Position numbers and translations under genes: made by a program
Notes under the pieces: generated by a model
Database searches by the model: none
What the model saw: only the letters and a program-made list of their open reading frames with translations
Told to the model about the DNA's origin: nothing
Part shown: one piece after another, positions 1 through 12,000 of the stretch
Position numbering within the stretch: position 1 is the stretch's first letter
Layout of the letters: the number at the start of each line of letters is the position of its first letter
Source of the DNA: Polytrichum commune
Taxonomy: Eukaryota > Streptophyta > Polytrichopsida > Polytrichales > Polytrichaceae
Reading direction: 5' to 3'
Length of the DNA: 64,000 nt
Assembly: GCA_950295325.1 (NCBI GenBank)
Contig: OX485804.1
Coordinates: 69,416,033-69,480,032, forward strand

Positions 1-67
1 GTTGTTTCCTTCCATCGTGGCTATGACATAGACCCCTCCCGTGGTATGAGGTCTCCGAATTGGCTCC
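1..67 (-). pseudogene. C-terminal tail of TNP2 transposase, beyond the LTR insertion
   Basis: On the minus strand this stretch continues without stops the reading frame that enters from 2,210-2,355 once the solo LTR and one GCTCC copy are removed (about ...LETEPIRRPHTTGGVYV...). It is therefore the extreme C-terminal part of the CACTA transposase seen in this window, running off the left edge. Inference from frame continuity only; this tail is poorly conserved in the family. Confidence 0.45.
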
Positions 68-2204
68 TGATGCACCCCGTGGGTCGTTCCCTTGCAAATT
101 AGCTCAAGAAGACTCACGGTGAGACATCACGTAAATTTATATTCGCTTGAGAACTACCGTGCCTCATTAATATGCTCGGTTCCCGAATTAATAATCCCTC
201 TCTTCTCCTTATGATATGAATATAATTATTGGAGTGAACACAATCTCATTATCTTAATTCTTATTCTCAATGTAAGGCATCATTGACAATAAGAACCTTT
301 AGATTTAAGAAAGCTTCAAGAGGTGTAACAATAACATATAATAATATAGTTTCAATATGTTGTTTGAATCCTTAAGTTTTGTAGTTCATAACATCAATCA
401 TATCAATGATAATAATCTTATAATGAAGAACATATAATATTTTTGAATCTTCCTTTTTAAGCTCAAGTGTTACTACTTATAATATTGTAACTTGACAATT
501 ATACTTATAGTAGTTATAAGTTCATGCACACTTCATTAATTGTTTTGCAATGTCACGTTGATCTTCAAAGTGCTTTAATAACAAGAATAATTGTAACTCT
601 CTTGAGTTTTACTCAAGATGAGAAGAACTCTTCTTCAATTGTTAATGACATCCAACAACTCACAAAGTATTGTGAAAGAAAGAGGTTCAATAACAATTGT
701 AGTAAGTGGATTATATTATATCAATATTACTTCCTTCATATGTATTCAAACTTTGACGTGAATTAATGTCTTCATCATTCTTGTCAATCATAAGTTCAAT
801 CAATCAATATGTAGTATAATATGTATAAGTCGATTATGTAGTTTATAATAATAAGCTCCTCCTCTTTTGAAGGAGTTAAGTAATTTTGCTCAAATCATAA
901 CATGCATATATTTCTTCAATCAATTAATCACATGAATAATTATAATTCCCTTTTGAGGAGATCAATGATAAGTTCCGCTTTGAGAGATAATCTTGTTTCT
1001 TTCACTCAAGTTTAACAATCGCTTTCTCAATTCAATCTCTCTCAAAGTCCCATTGATTTTCCAATTTGTCTTGAGCGCTTTGTTCTCACCCTCGCACTAT
1101 CTTTTGAGTTCTTTCTCAAAAGAGTCTACTCAATCTACTCTACTCTCGGTTGCTCAATTACTCAAGTTCCAAGTACCGCTTGACAAACTTTGTAAGACAA
1201 TTTGAGAGAGAGGTAGAAAGGTCACACGCATTTGTAGAAAAGATAAGTGTATTGCAAAGGTTCCTCGAGAGGAGAGTTACAAAAGCTTCAAGTGATTCTT
1301 GACACTCAAATTTAAGATAACTTCGTTGTGTATAAAATGAGGTATAGGTCTCTTAAATCGCTTCCCTTATATAGTCTTTTCTTCCTATCCAAAATCTATA
1401 CTAAGAGTGGTTATTAACTTCCACTTCCTAGATACTCATCTATCTTCGACATATGTAGATGATATCTATTCTAAACGGTTATAACCGTTTTACTATTCAA
1501 ATGTTCAAATCTCTAAGATTCTACTATATCCTTGTCGTAGCTACATTGCAATTCCTTTTGAGAATGCAATCAAATCTTCTCATATGCTTGATTCCAATGA
1601 TTTGTACTAGTAGAATCTACCTTTGTCCTATATGCTCATAATGCATTTTCAAAATAGTTCTTAATCTAATATCCCAACATTTCTAATATTCCATAATCAT
1701 GTCTTTCAAAATATCCCCGATTCTCATATATACTTCATAATCATATCTCCTCAATAGTCATTTAATCCTCAAAAACCCACATTCTATATGTTCCCTAATA
1801 CTCCTTGTAATTGCTTTCATAATTGTCTTCAAAATACTTGTACTTAGACAAGTGGCATATAATCCTAGTCCTAATATGCCATATAATGTTCCTCTATACC
1901 CTTATATTCCTCCCCTATAGGACCTTACAAAAATTCCCCCTTTCCAATACTAAGTCCCCTTTGCTAAACGGCCGAGTACCCATCTCCGCGGGTAAGGGCG
2001 CCTAAGACCGTGCGTCTTCCTTGCAATGCCGTGGTAAGGGGCCTAAAGTCGCGGTTGTGCTCCTATTGCCGTGGTAGAGAACCTCCGAGCTCTCTTCGGT
2101 GTTGCATTCTTAGTTCGGTGTTGATCCTCTTCCTCTTGGTGGTGTTCTTTGTTGTTGATTGCTTCATTGTGCCTTCAATTTGTCTCATAATGTTGTTACT
2201 AACA
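68..2204 (-). mobile_element. Solo LTR of a retrotransposon (copy 1), TSD GCTCC
   Basis: This 2,137-bp sequence reads TGTTAGTAACAACATT... to ...CATCA on the minus strand and is flanked by a perfect 5-bp duplication GCTCC (63-67 and 2,205-2,209). The same family occurs in opposite orientation at 41,924-43,993, alignable along its whole length with scattered differences and a more diverged stretch near 1,950-2,150. TG...CA ends, 5-bp TSD, no gag-pol and no second LTR mean a solo LTR left by LTR-LTR recombination. It sits in the C-terminal coding part of the CACTA TNP2 gene. The small ORFs inside have no recognisable product. Confidence 0.88.
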
Positions 2205-2209
2205 GCTCC

Positions 2210-5200
2210 GTTTCCAACATCGGGGGTTGCAAGCCCTGGAAGTCCTGATCGTCACCAACGGCGATTGCATTGGCCATGGGATTTTGATGATGAGGTGCGG
2301 TTCGCCTCCCTCTCACTTCTGTTCTGCACACAATCTTCCACCCGCGTCTCGTGATGTCATCACAAAAAAAACCTGTTGGCAGTGCATGGGGAAAGCAAAG
2401 GAGTCCGGGTGTACTATGTTGTCCATGTGGTTGAAGTTAGCCACGCTGAATCCGTACTTGTCGCGTTCAATGGTGGGAATACGCACATCCCGAGACGCTT
2501 TAACCCACTCGCACAACAACACCGTGGTACAATGATTGCGGTAATCCAATTCCAATATCTCCTCGATGTACCCCACATGCTCTGGCAATATGATCTATGG
2601 GCCTGCCATTGCGAATCCCCCAACGCAATTGCTGAGTGTAGGCGGCCACCACGCCACAGTCCCGAGTCACAAGGCCCCCTTCGGCAGTCCAAACACGCAA
2701 GTGCATCCCAAATGCATGCATTTGCCGGTGGGAGGTTGCATAACGCTCCGGCGGACACGAATACTGCACCACGTCCTCATCTAGGGGAACACCGTCATGC
2801 TCAGATGCCAGCACCCGTGCCTTGAGCCAATCGGCAAAGCTTGGCAAATCACTCAGTTCGGGGGGGGGGTACGTTACCGGTCTAACAGGACGACGACGTC
2901 GAGATTGTGCTCGGAAAGCCTCTCGCTCTTCCCATCTGCGTCCCCTCGCGGTTATGTATTCCCTGTACAAGAATCCCACCTCGGCTGTCAAACATTGGAC
3001 ATGTACAGGAGATGAAGTACACCACCTGTAACATTGGAAATGATCGTTCGGGACGTATCCAGTAACATTTGGATGTCCATGTTGACATTGTAAATGACAT
3101 GCACACGTAATTAATCATAACGTCCTCCAAAACATGGCAACGTTCTGGACGATGTAAACATGGACATGCGTTTCACGTCCTAGTGTCATCCTGTCGATGC
3201 TAGTCACTGTTGTTGACAAGGGCAACTAAATGTGCTGAAAGAGGAACTCACTCTCGCCATGGTTCCAAGCATGGCGCGTTGTCGATGACAAATGCATGTG
3301 CGTAGCCGCGCACCTCGTCGGACATTCGTCGCTTCGAGTGTTCGTTGAGGCGCAGAATCTCGTCGTTCATAATGGCATCTTCGTTTGGGTCCCATACCCG
3401 GTGTGTGGTTGCGCTATGTCGTTGCATGTACTCCGTGCAAAAGCCAAGTGTGTCCTCCAGTCTATACCCTTCTGCCATACTCCCTTCTGGATGTGCGGTC
3501 GTCCGTACGTAATTTTTCAGCGTCTTCATGTATCGCTCAATCGGATACATCCACCTGCAATGGACCGGTCCACATATGAACAATTGTTCCACGAGATGGA
3601 CCGGAAGATGTGCCATGACATTCAGAAATGTGGGGGGAAACTCCTTTTCAAGCACACACGTTGCCATGACGACGTCCCACATGAGGGCATCCAAGGCGTC
3701 CTCTCGTACTTCCTTCTCACATATGCGCTGGAAAACTCTGCACATTTTGATGATAGCTACGCGCACCTCCTCGGGCAACAAGTTCCTCACAGCCACAGGT
3801 AGTATCTGCAAGACAAAGAACCGTCATCATGTGAATTTTGTGAAAGGTAAAAGCAGATGAGACGCAAATAATCATGCTATCAACAAACTCTGACTTCGAC
3901 GTCTGTGGATGTTTTGTCAGACATCAGCATTGTCTGGGAACACATTGACATGTTTTGAAAAACATCGTTGCGTCTTGCAAAACATGGATATGTTATTATG
4001 AACATCTTGAATTCAACAACCTCGTGTTTTGGAAAGCGTGCTATACAGGGATTGTTCTATACATGAGGATTCGAGGACGTGCCTGCTGCATGAGGACATG
4101 GTAATCATGTGTCTTCATGTATTGCAGCTTTCCGTCCTGTAGGCGCTTGTGAATTGCTCCCACGTAGTTCGTGGGAGTGCGGATGCTGGATACTATGTGC
4201 ACGAACTCCCGCTTCTCCTCTGGCCTCAGTATGTAGGGGGGCTGCGGCATGTAGTACTCGTCACCTCGGCGTCGCGGGGGCTGCAACCATAGCTCCTCAC
4301 GTATGTTCAAGTCCTGCACATCTTGACGACTTCCTGGGCTGTCGTTCATCCCAAACAAAGTCTTCAGGATGTTCTCGCATAGATTCTTCTCGCAATGCAT
4401 GACGTCTAGTACGTGACGAACCTTCAGATGCTGTTCGAATGAAATACGCAAGCTCGTTAGTTTTGTAATACTTCAGGGGAGTTTCCGACAAAACTGCAAT
4501 GCTGTGCTCGAAACATCCACCCATTCTTTGGGATGTCCTCTGTGATGTCCTCAGGGACATCTTCCAGAACTCCATAGACATCATCACTGACGCGATAACG
4601 TCTACCATGTTAGCCACAATGATACAATGCACTGGATATTTGTTCCCACAGACAGCCTATAGTATGTGTTTACCTGCCAATATGGGAGTTCGAAGAATGC
4701 GTTGAGACGCTTAACTCCAGTGACATGCACGGGGTCGCTTGGAGCTCCTTCCCTGCCACCAAGATCCAAGTATGACTGCCGCCACGCTGCGTAACGGATG
4801 ACGTCTGCGCCAAACATGGTTCGAGGTGCGGTCCGGTACTCACGCATGCCATTGAACCTAGTGTTTTGACAGTAAGGATGCTGACGAGGAAGGTACCGAC
4901 GCACCCCTCCATAAACAATCTTCGAACCACGTGTTGTACGGTCAGGACACATATCCCCTGTCTTTGCCATCCGTGCATCTGTCTCTGGGCCGCATTCTGG
5001 ACAACCTTTATATCCCTTACAGCATAGTCCGGAGATTAGGCCGTATGCCGGGAAATTTGAAATGGTCCACATCAGCAACCCTCGTAGATTGAAGCCCCGA
5101 GACCCCGTGGGTTGGGTGAAATCTTGTGCATGGACACCTCGCCAAAGTTGGTGCAACTCCTTCAACAACGGACGGATAAACACATCGATGTTTGATGCAG

Positions 5201-5614
5201 TTGGTGAACGCTTCCCAGATATCAAAATGCACATCGATATGAAGAACTTCTTTGTGACAAACCAGGGCTCCAGATTGTATATTAGAACCAACACTGGCCA
5301 CGTAGACCAATTGGTGTTGCTCAATTTGAAAGGGTTCACACCATCTAGTGCTAAAGCGAGACGCATGTTGCAGTCCTCATGTCCGAAGTTGTCGAACGCC
5401 GCGTCAGTGTTGATGTGTTTCCATGTTGGGCTGTCAATCATAGATCGCATCACACCGTCGTCATTGACATGCTTCGTGTGACCGGTTAACATCCTTGCTA
5501 TCTCAGGTGAACGCCACATCCGTTTCAAGCGGGGTACAAGAGGGAAGTGCCGGATCACCTTGGCGGGGATCGAGTTCGTGCCCTCCACCCATCGAGACTT
5601 GGAACACTTTGGAC
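2210..5614 (-). pseudogene. TNP2 (Transposase_21) CACTA transposase, middle and C-terminal part
   Basis: Minus-strand exons: about 5,614-4,674 (starts at the CPKC motif; SRWVEGT, IPAKVIRHFPLVPRLKRMW, then TWPVLVLIYNLEPWFVTKKF and FPAYGLISGLCCKGYKGCPEC, the Transposase_21 core), donor GTAAAC; about 4,430-4,080 (HLKVRHVLDVMHCEKNLCEN); 3,808-3,251 (LPEEVRVAI, EKEFPPTFLNVMAHLPVHL, RWMYPIERYMKTLKNYVRT, as in DUF4218); and 2,998-2,210 (FLYREYI, then VGYIEEILELDY, KYGFSVANFNH, as in DUF4216). It would cut at CACTA ends in the nucleus. There is a one-base-scale frameshift near 2,589 and another in a T-run near 2,365 (one more T restores QVFF.DDIT..GWKIV). With two insertions it cannot be functional. 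The N-terminal part is at 46,954-47,804. Confidence 0.88.
5605..5614. repeat. Target-site duplication of the 41-kb element, left copy
   Basis: CACTTTGGAC, identical to 46,954-46,963. On the minus strand it reads GTCCAAAGTG and encodes the CPK of the TNP2 CPKC motif. Keeping one copy and deleting the element gives ...VQVCPKCSKSRWVEG... in frame. Confidence 0.92.
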
Positions 5615-5700
5615 GGGGAAAGTTACAGCATGAGCGTAGAGCGGTGAGCGTCATGTTTTCGTGAATTTCTCCGCTCGCTTTTAAATTTTTTATTGAAACA
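5615..5700 (+). repeat. Left terminal inverted repeat of the 41-kb element
   Basis: Strong match to the right end over CATGAGCGTAGAGCG, weaker outside it (GGG at the tip) and inside it (TGAATTTC and a T-rich run). It includes GAGCGGTGAGCG, the same kind of GAGCG-rich short repeat that forms the ends of the inner 10-kb element. Confidence 0.82.
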
Positions 5701-7371
5701 TAAGGATCCTATTACCACTGAATTTGGTCCGGAGAAAATTGTAAATGTATATTTTTAGGGAAAAGAGTACCCCAAATCCGTGGAAGGGGTCCTACTGCAA
5801 ATTTTTGTTATTATATATATAGTGAAATTAGGGCTGACGTCATCATTTATATGAAAGGGTGATTTAAATGAGGACCGTTCAAGGTTGAAATGAAATTGTG
5901 TTTTAATTAATTCACAAATTTGTTTTAGTGTTTAAGGCTAAGGGCGTAATTAGGGCTGGCATCCTCGAAACAATAATTTAAATGGGGAAGTTTATACAAT
6001 CCAACAAGTGAATATTCTTGTGCTTGTTAATCGGTCATGTAGGTAGGTCCCCTCAAATATGTTCATTAGGTATTGCGTCTAGGATGGGGATCATACTATA
6101 GAGTATATAGTCCGATCTTTTTTATTTGTTTGGGTTTCCATTTTTGTAGCTACATCTAACCACATACCACTCAAAGATAGGTGTTCATTAAGATAAGCAA
6201 CTGAATTAAGCACGTCTACTTTAAGTCCAAAACCTCTTGACACATGGCTCTTTTGAAGTGGCTAGAAAAGGGTGATTATCACGTACGAGCATAACTTTCA
6301 TCCATACATTATCTAGACTATACAAACTAATTATGAATAGGTGCCACCTCGAAAAAATGTATTCAAATAACACACTCCAATGTAACTTATTTAAATTGTT
6401 GACTCTCCCATGCAATATACTATAAAGTCTCTTGTATTAACCTCCTTATTGACATTGCTTCTTATATCTCAAAACCCTAAAGAATGGATGTTTTGAGTTT
6501 TAATTCTCACTCCTTATTTTCATAATTCCCTCCCATACATCACAAATTTTGACATTGATGCTAGAACTATATGCTAAATTATATGATGCACTTGACCATA
6601 TTTACACTATAAATATGGACTTCAACTTAGTACTTAAATGGAGAATTTACCTCGTTAAGGAGATTAAAATATTCTATGACATGTTGCTTCTTTAAGAAAC
6701 GACTAAAGATGGAGTATAAACAAGAATTTTCATTATTATTCTCGCCAAGGCCCCCTCTGAACTTAGGCAACTTTTAAGGGTTGGCAATCATTCAGCTTTT
6801 TCAGTTAGTACAATGCTGCAATTAAAATTGGCAGCATGAGCCCATAAACATAACCAAACGCCCCACGGGTGTTTGGAGGCAATAAAACTTATTTTTTTGT
6901 GTTAAACTGCTATTCATATTTTAAAAAATGCAAAATAACCATTGAAGGAAATGCATTGTCCTTCTAGTGAGATTATCCAATTGAAGAAATGAGTTGAAAC
7001 TAGGGTTCAACAACGGTAGCATTTATGGAAGAATACAATATATATGTATATATTTCTAAGCTTTAAAATAAACAAAATGCACTTCAACAATTTATATACA
7101 ATTGACATATAAACCGAAGACATGTCCTTACTAGGTTTTGTTAGATAGAGTCAATTCAATGTTCAAGTTTGAAGTGTGCACATGCATTTCAGTGCAAATG
7201 GCTTAACTCAAACTTTCAAACTTCAACTTCTTTGAACTTCTTTGACAAGTCTACAATAGCTATGACACAAAGAAACTTGTAGATGTTTTATTTTAAAAAG
7301 AAATGGCCATTTGAAATGGCTACATTATGCACGTGGCGAGAGAAAAGAAACAAACATATGGATAGTCATGA
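5701..7371. other. AT-rich subterminal DNA of the 41-kb element, no gene seen
   Basis: No open reading frame with recognisable similarity and no convincing tandem repeat. It holds the CCGTGGAA motif at about 5,774 shared with other ends of this family. It separates the left terminus from the 3' end of gene B. Confidence 0.5.
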
Positions 7372-8854
7372 TCAAGGTGAACCAACATCGAAACTCTGGT
7401 CACATTGATCAGCCTCGACATCCATGTATCTAAGCACTGTAGGGTTGAAAAGTTGACGTGGAGAATCTGAAAGGATTGGAGATGGGGCGCGTATGAAATC
7501 CTGTGCTATACGTTCGGCATATGAAGGTAAGGCGAACGAAGTAGGAGGACTCATGTAGACATCAGCGTGGCAGATCAAACGTCGTGCGAGACCTGCGTCA
7601 CTAAACAATAAAACAAAGTCAACATGACAAATTCTATGAATACATTAAATGTTTGAGAGACTTAAGACATGGAGTTAAGACGCACCGCAATACTTGTGAC
7701 CCTTCTTCTTCTTTGGCGCAATGTCTTCCTCAGAATCAGAGTCTGTGGTTGAATCCGCGCGCTCTTCTGGTTGCGGGATCGCATCCACGTAAGGCTTGAG
7801 AAGCGCCTCAAAGATTTCTGAATCCGGCTCCAACGCGATGAGGTGTCGGTTCGAACGTTGGCAAGCAATGATAGAAGCACCTGCAGTTTGGAAAACGGAA
7901 TTTAGAAAGTGGAATTCAGTTTCAGCTATTGTAAACGATGAAGGGAGAGATTGAAAACCTGTACTAGGGCTCCAGTCGCAGACGATATCATGCTCGTCTG
8001 TAAGACACTCGATGAAGCACTGAACAAAGGATGGGTCCTTCTCACCCGAGCCACGCCAAGGAAGTCCGCTAGGGCGTAGAAGTTGGGACTCGGTTGTCGT
8101 GAAGTTCGTCAAGTCGTCGCGCTCTTCGGGAAGGATCTCCATTTGTACGAACTGTGGTCGCAATCGGCGAGTGCGGAACTTGGAACTAAGGCGTGCAAAG
8201 ACCTTAATGTTGAAGTTATGGGTCTGTAAGACAACCTCAAGGATAAGTAGATATTGAAACTGATTGTCGGATTGAGAAATTCAAATTATGAACATAAAAG
8301 ATAATACCTCTTTCTGGTGTGGAAGGGAGGAGGCCATGGGAATGGGATTATAGCCCCACCAATCCCGGACAATCGTAAAATCATAGATTTTGATTTTACT
8401 ATCTAACTTCTTCTCGATTCGACGGTCCTTGGGATGGAAGAGTAGAACAACTCCGTCATCGGTCAAGTGACAATCTGCGAAGGCGAAGAGTTGGTCAAAG
8501 TAGTCTATCTCTCGCTTGTTCCACGATGGTACGGACATGGGGGAGATGACAGGCACGACCAAGTCTTCGGGAGCGTCAACAATCACGAGATCAATTCCAG
8601 GATGCCTAGGCCGCATTTGCATCGATTCACAAGGATAAGTACGGCCGACCCCGATCTGTATGAATAAGAGTAGTGGAAAGCATGAGTTACCGATAATAAA
8701 AAACCTCACTAGTCCAAGAAAATTGTCAAATTGATAGTGTTAGTGAGATATGGGATTGTGTGACCTTGATAATGTGGTCTACGATACGGACAAGTTGCCG
8801 ATCCATGAATTTCTGGTGTTCAGACTGGTTAAGCAAGGCACAGAAGTTTCCATG
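7372..8854 (-). pseudogene. Gene B, 3' exons: methyltransferase-like domain of the ParB-like/MTase protein
   Basis: Exons: 8,854-8,765 (HGNFCALLNQSEHQKF, donor AAG/GTCACA), about 8,686-8,309 (acceptor TTCATACAG; GIDLVIVDAPEDLVV then HLTDDGVVLLFHP), about 8,163-7,960 and 7,880-7,690 joined across a short intron (AGTACAG/GTTTTC to ACTGCAG/GTGCTT) giving DWSPSTGASIIACQ and NRHLIALEPDSEIF, and a last exon about 7,605-7,372 (FALPSYAERIA). The order motif IV-like (DAPE) then SAM-binding motif I (STGAS, RHLIALE) matches beta-class N4/N6 DNA methyltransferases. The catalytic PP of motif IV is not canonical, so activity is uncertain. It is homologous exon by exon to gene A (9,062-10,329). Its 5' part lies at 19,064-21,941, cut off by the inner transposon. 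Confidence 0.72.
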
Positions 8855-8864
8855 CTCAAGAAAC
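8855..8864. repeat. Target-site duplication of the 10-kb inner element, left copy
   Basis: CTCAAGAAAC, identical to 19,054-19,063. Joining the flanks through one copy keeps gene B open: ...TTLPMFLE then HGNFCALLNQSEH.... Confidence 0.92.
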
Positions 8865-8960
8865 GGGGAGTGCTATCTTATGAGCGGTGAGCAATGAGCG
8901 GTGAGCGATGAGCGGTAACTTATGAGCAGTGAGGAAGATGAAAATTTTGGTAATAGGGCC
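8865..8960 (+). repeat. Left terminal inverted repeat of the inner element
   Basis: Tip GGGGAGTGCTATCTTATGAG, then four to five units of the form (A)TGAGCGG/TGAGCAA, ending near GAGCAGTGAGG. The right end carries the same in reverse complement, with GCAGTAAC and CATATGAGC variants. Confidence 0.85.
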
Positions 8961-9061
8961 ACCAATATCCTATAACCGTGGAATTGTGGCCTTAAAAATG
9001 ATGATTTTAGGGTTTAGTAATAAGAGGGTTGAGAAGGATAAACAACATGAAGTCCAAAAAT

Positions 9062-12000
9062 TTATTCATCAGTAGTAGCACTAGACATGAAACTATCTTT
9101 TGCCTCGTCATCTATATATATTCGAGCACCTTTGCATTGCGAATTGATTTTGGAACTATAGCAAGATTCTTCATTTGGATCCGAATCTTCGAGATTCAAC
9201 ATTGCAATTGCAACATTCTCGGCATATGATGGGAGACGCGGGCTACGGCTTGGACTTCGTAGGAATTGTCTATGTGCCCAAAACGGGAGACATGTCCTCT
9301 TTCCAATCGTATTCCTGAAATCAAATCGATGAAACATGTAAATAATGTGAAGAAATAAAAATGAACCAATGAATTGAATGAAACGAATGAATTGAATAAA
9401 AATTTATTGTATCAAAACTTACTCACACTCAAATTCAAGCATCTCCTCATCCGAGAGGTCATCATCTTCTTTTGTGAGATCTTGTATATTCTCCTTAGAT
9501 GACCCCTCTTTCAAAACCTTTTCCAAAAGCGGTTTCAATAAGTGCTCAAACATGTCATTATCACCCTCAAATGCAAGAAGATGTCTGCCACATGCGCGTG
9601 TTGCTAGGATAGAAGCTCCAGTGGAACACGTCAAATCAACAACGCGTCCATTCGATGGTGTAAACAATTCAATAAGATCTTGAAAAAAACGCGGCGATTT
9701 TTTATATGGCCCCCTCCAAGGTCTTCCCGATTTTTGAAGAAGCATGTTTTTTTCATCCACAAAATTGAAAAGCAAGTTTTTGCTTTTCAATCCAGTGCCA
9801 AAAAAAGTGGAGTTTGGTTGTCTCGTGGATTTTGTGGTAGTAAAATCCCTTACCAAGACATGAGCCATAAATGCCGGAGTCTACAAAAAAATATAAATTG
9901 TGTTAAAACTATATACAATACAAATAACACTAAAATAATTAAATAGAAACAATTGTGATGCGTTATACTTACGGTGTACGTTGGAGACTCCGGATCCTTG
10001 AACACCATGTACGAATTGAGGCAAATAAAAGTCCTAAGAACTTTCATGTTGCCGTTGTGTAAGGTTAAATTCAAAACCTTATTGGTTTGCATATCGATAG
10101 CAGAAAATACTATGAGGACGCCATCATCAGACAAGATGGACTTGCACAAGGACATTGTTGCAACCATCCAGTTCTTGTCATATTTATTCCAAAGAGGAAT
10201 TTCAGCAGGTTTATTGGAGAGGTTGAAGTCAAGACCGTCGGGAAATTGGAGAAAAACCAAGTCAACGGCAAAGGGAGTCGGACTTCCCATGACATGAAAT
10301 TCGCGATTGTCATTGAACTGAAATACCACAACATATCACAATATAAGACACAAAATAAAACCCAAATGAAAGTAAGAACATTAGAAAAAATACCAAAACA
10401 ATAACACTTACGTTTTCAATAAATTCCCGCCATTGGATCCACTTAGGAGGGCCTACATCCACCCCTTTAGACTTGTTCTTGACAGCAGTAGATCGAGCAA
10501 ACGAGAGCATGAGAAAGTTCTTCAATATGAATAACTCTTTTCTCAAAATATCCGTTGGCGCACGATGAATAGCGTCATAGGTGCTGGAGTAATGAAATTC
10601 CAATACATCGCACCCAGACTTTGAACTTTCGCATCCAAGTGGATTCTTATCCAAATCATTGGAAAGAACAAGCAATTCTTCATGTTGTGAAATTTCCAAT
10701 TGACCTTGTATTTTGGTTTCAGGAATATGTTTCCTCTTACGACGTTTTGTCTCTTTTGGTTCTGGCTCTCTAAGTTTAAGCTGCACAATTTGTGCTTGCA
10801 AAATTGCAGTATCACGAGGATCCACATTTTTAGCATCATTTATTTGACGGATTGTCTTCTCACTTGACGGACATGCATCCTTAGGACAATCAAGATACCA
10901 ACCACAATCCTCATAGTGTGGGAGCGACCAATCCAAACAAATCTCAGTAGTGAACATGCATGAATCTCCTGCACCAGTGTCACGCCAATTTGGGAAAAAA
11001 CGAGGTTCCCCTACAACGCATTTATGTGGAATCAAAACATATCGAAAATACCTACACACAAAAATATTGTAAGTCAAATATTCCATGACAATTTGACAAA
11101 TGGAATCAAAAAAATCAAAAAAATCAAAAAAATAATAAGATTAGGTTGTACCTGTATAATACACGTTTCATAGCAAGATCAATATTAGGTTGCTCATCCC
11201 AACCATTGTGTTTTTTAACTTTTCCGCTTTGGAATTCACGATAGAATATTGAATTGAAAGCCGCAAATTTCCAGGTTTGGATATACTCGGAGAGAGTAGG
11301 CACATCTGCAGGCAACTGAAGAGGAGATGAAAGAATACTTTGAAGCTCTTCGATAGCTTTTTTTTCCAACTGTGCCCAATATGTAGACTTTGATAACCAA
11401 TCATCAAGTGCAGAATCAGAGAGGGGCGATTTCGGGAAATGCAATGCATCTTTGTCAAATCTATTGCCATTCCAAAGCTTGAGCCATCCAACTTTGACTT
11501 CTGAATCCACATTACTGACAGCAACACGACGAAGTTTCTCTTGTAGCATTTCAGGCACCGAAAATGAACCCCAATGGTGCTTAACTTCTTCAAGGAAAGT
11601 AGAGGTAAGGTTGATGTCGGCAATCGCTAGTTGTTTCGTAAAACTAGAAGATAACATTGCACGTTTTTTGTTGACAGCTGCGGACATTGCTTTTGAAACT
11701 CCGTCTGATGTCCGTTCAAGAGGATAAGTTTCATTGTACTGGTTGAGAGCAATATCGCTAGCCTCAGCAAGTTCTTGCTGAAAAATCAAACAAAAGTCAA
11801 TATTTATAAGTACATATAGATATAATGTAAAATGAAGATGAATAAACCTAAGGCACATATTAGCAATGGTAGAAGAACTTACACTGTACATGTAATCCAA
11901 AAAAAGTGGTCGTGTCAAAGAATACCAAGTTTCAACGGACTTCTCCTCACATCGTTTATAATTCTTTGGATCCAGTTGCTTTCTGAAGGAAGTCAAAGGC

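Noticed and set aside
524-2005. Short frames inside the left solo LTR
   Set aside because: Not conserved in the second LTR copy beyond chance and too short; LTRs rarely code.
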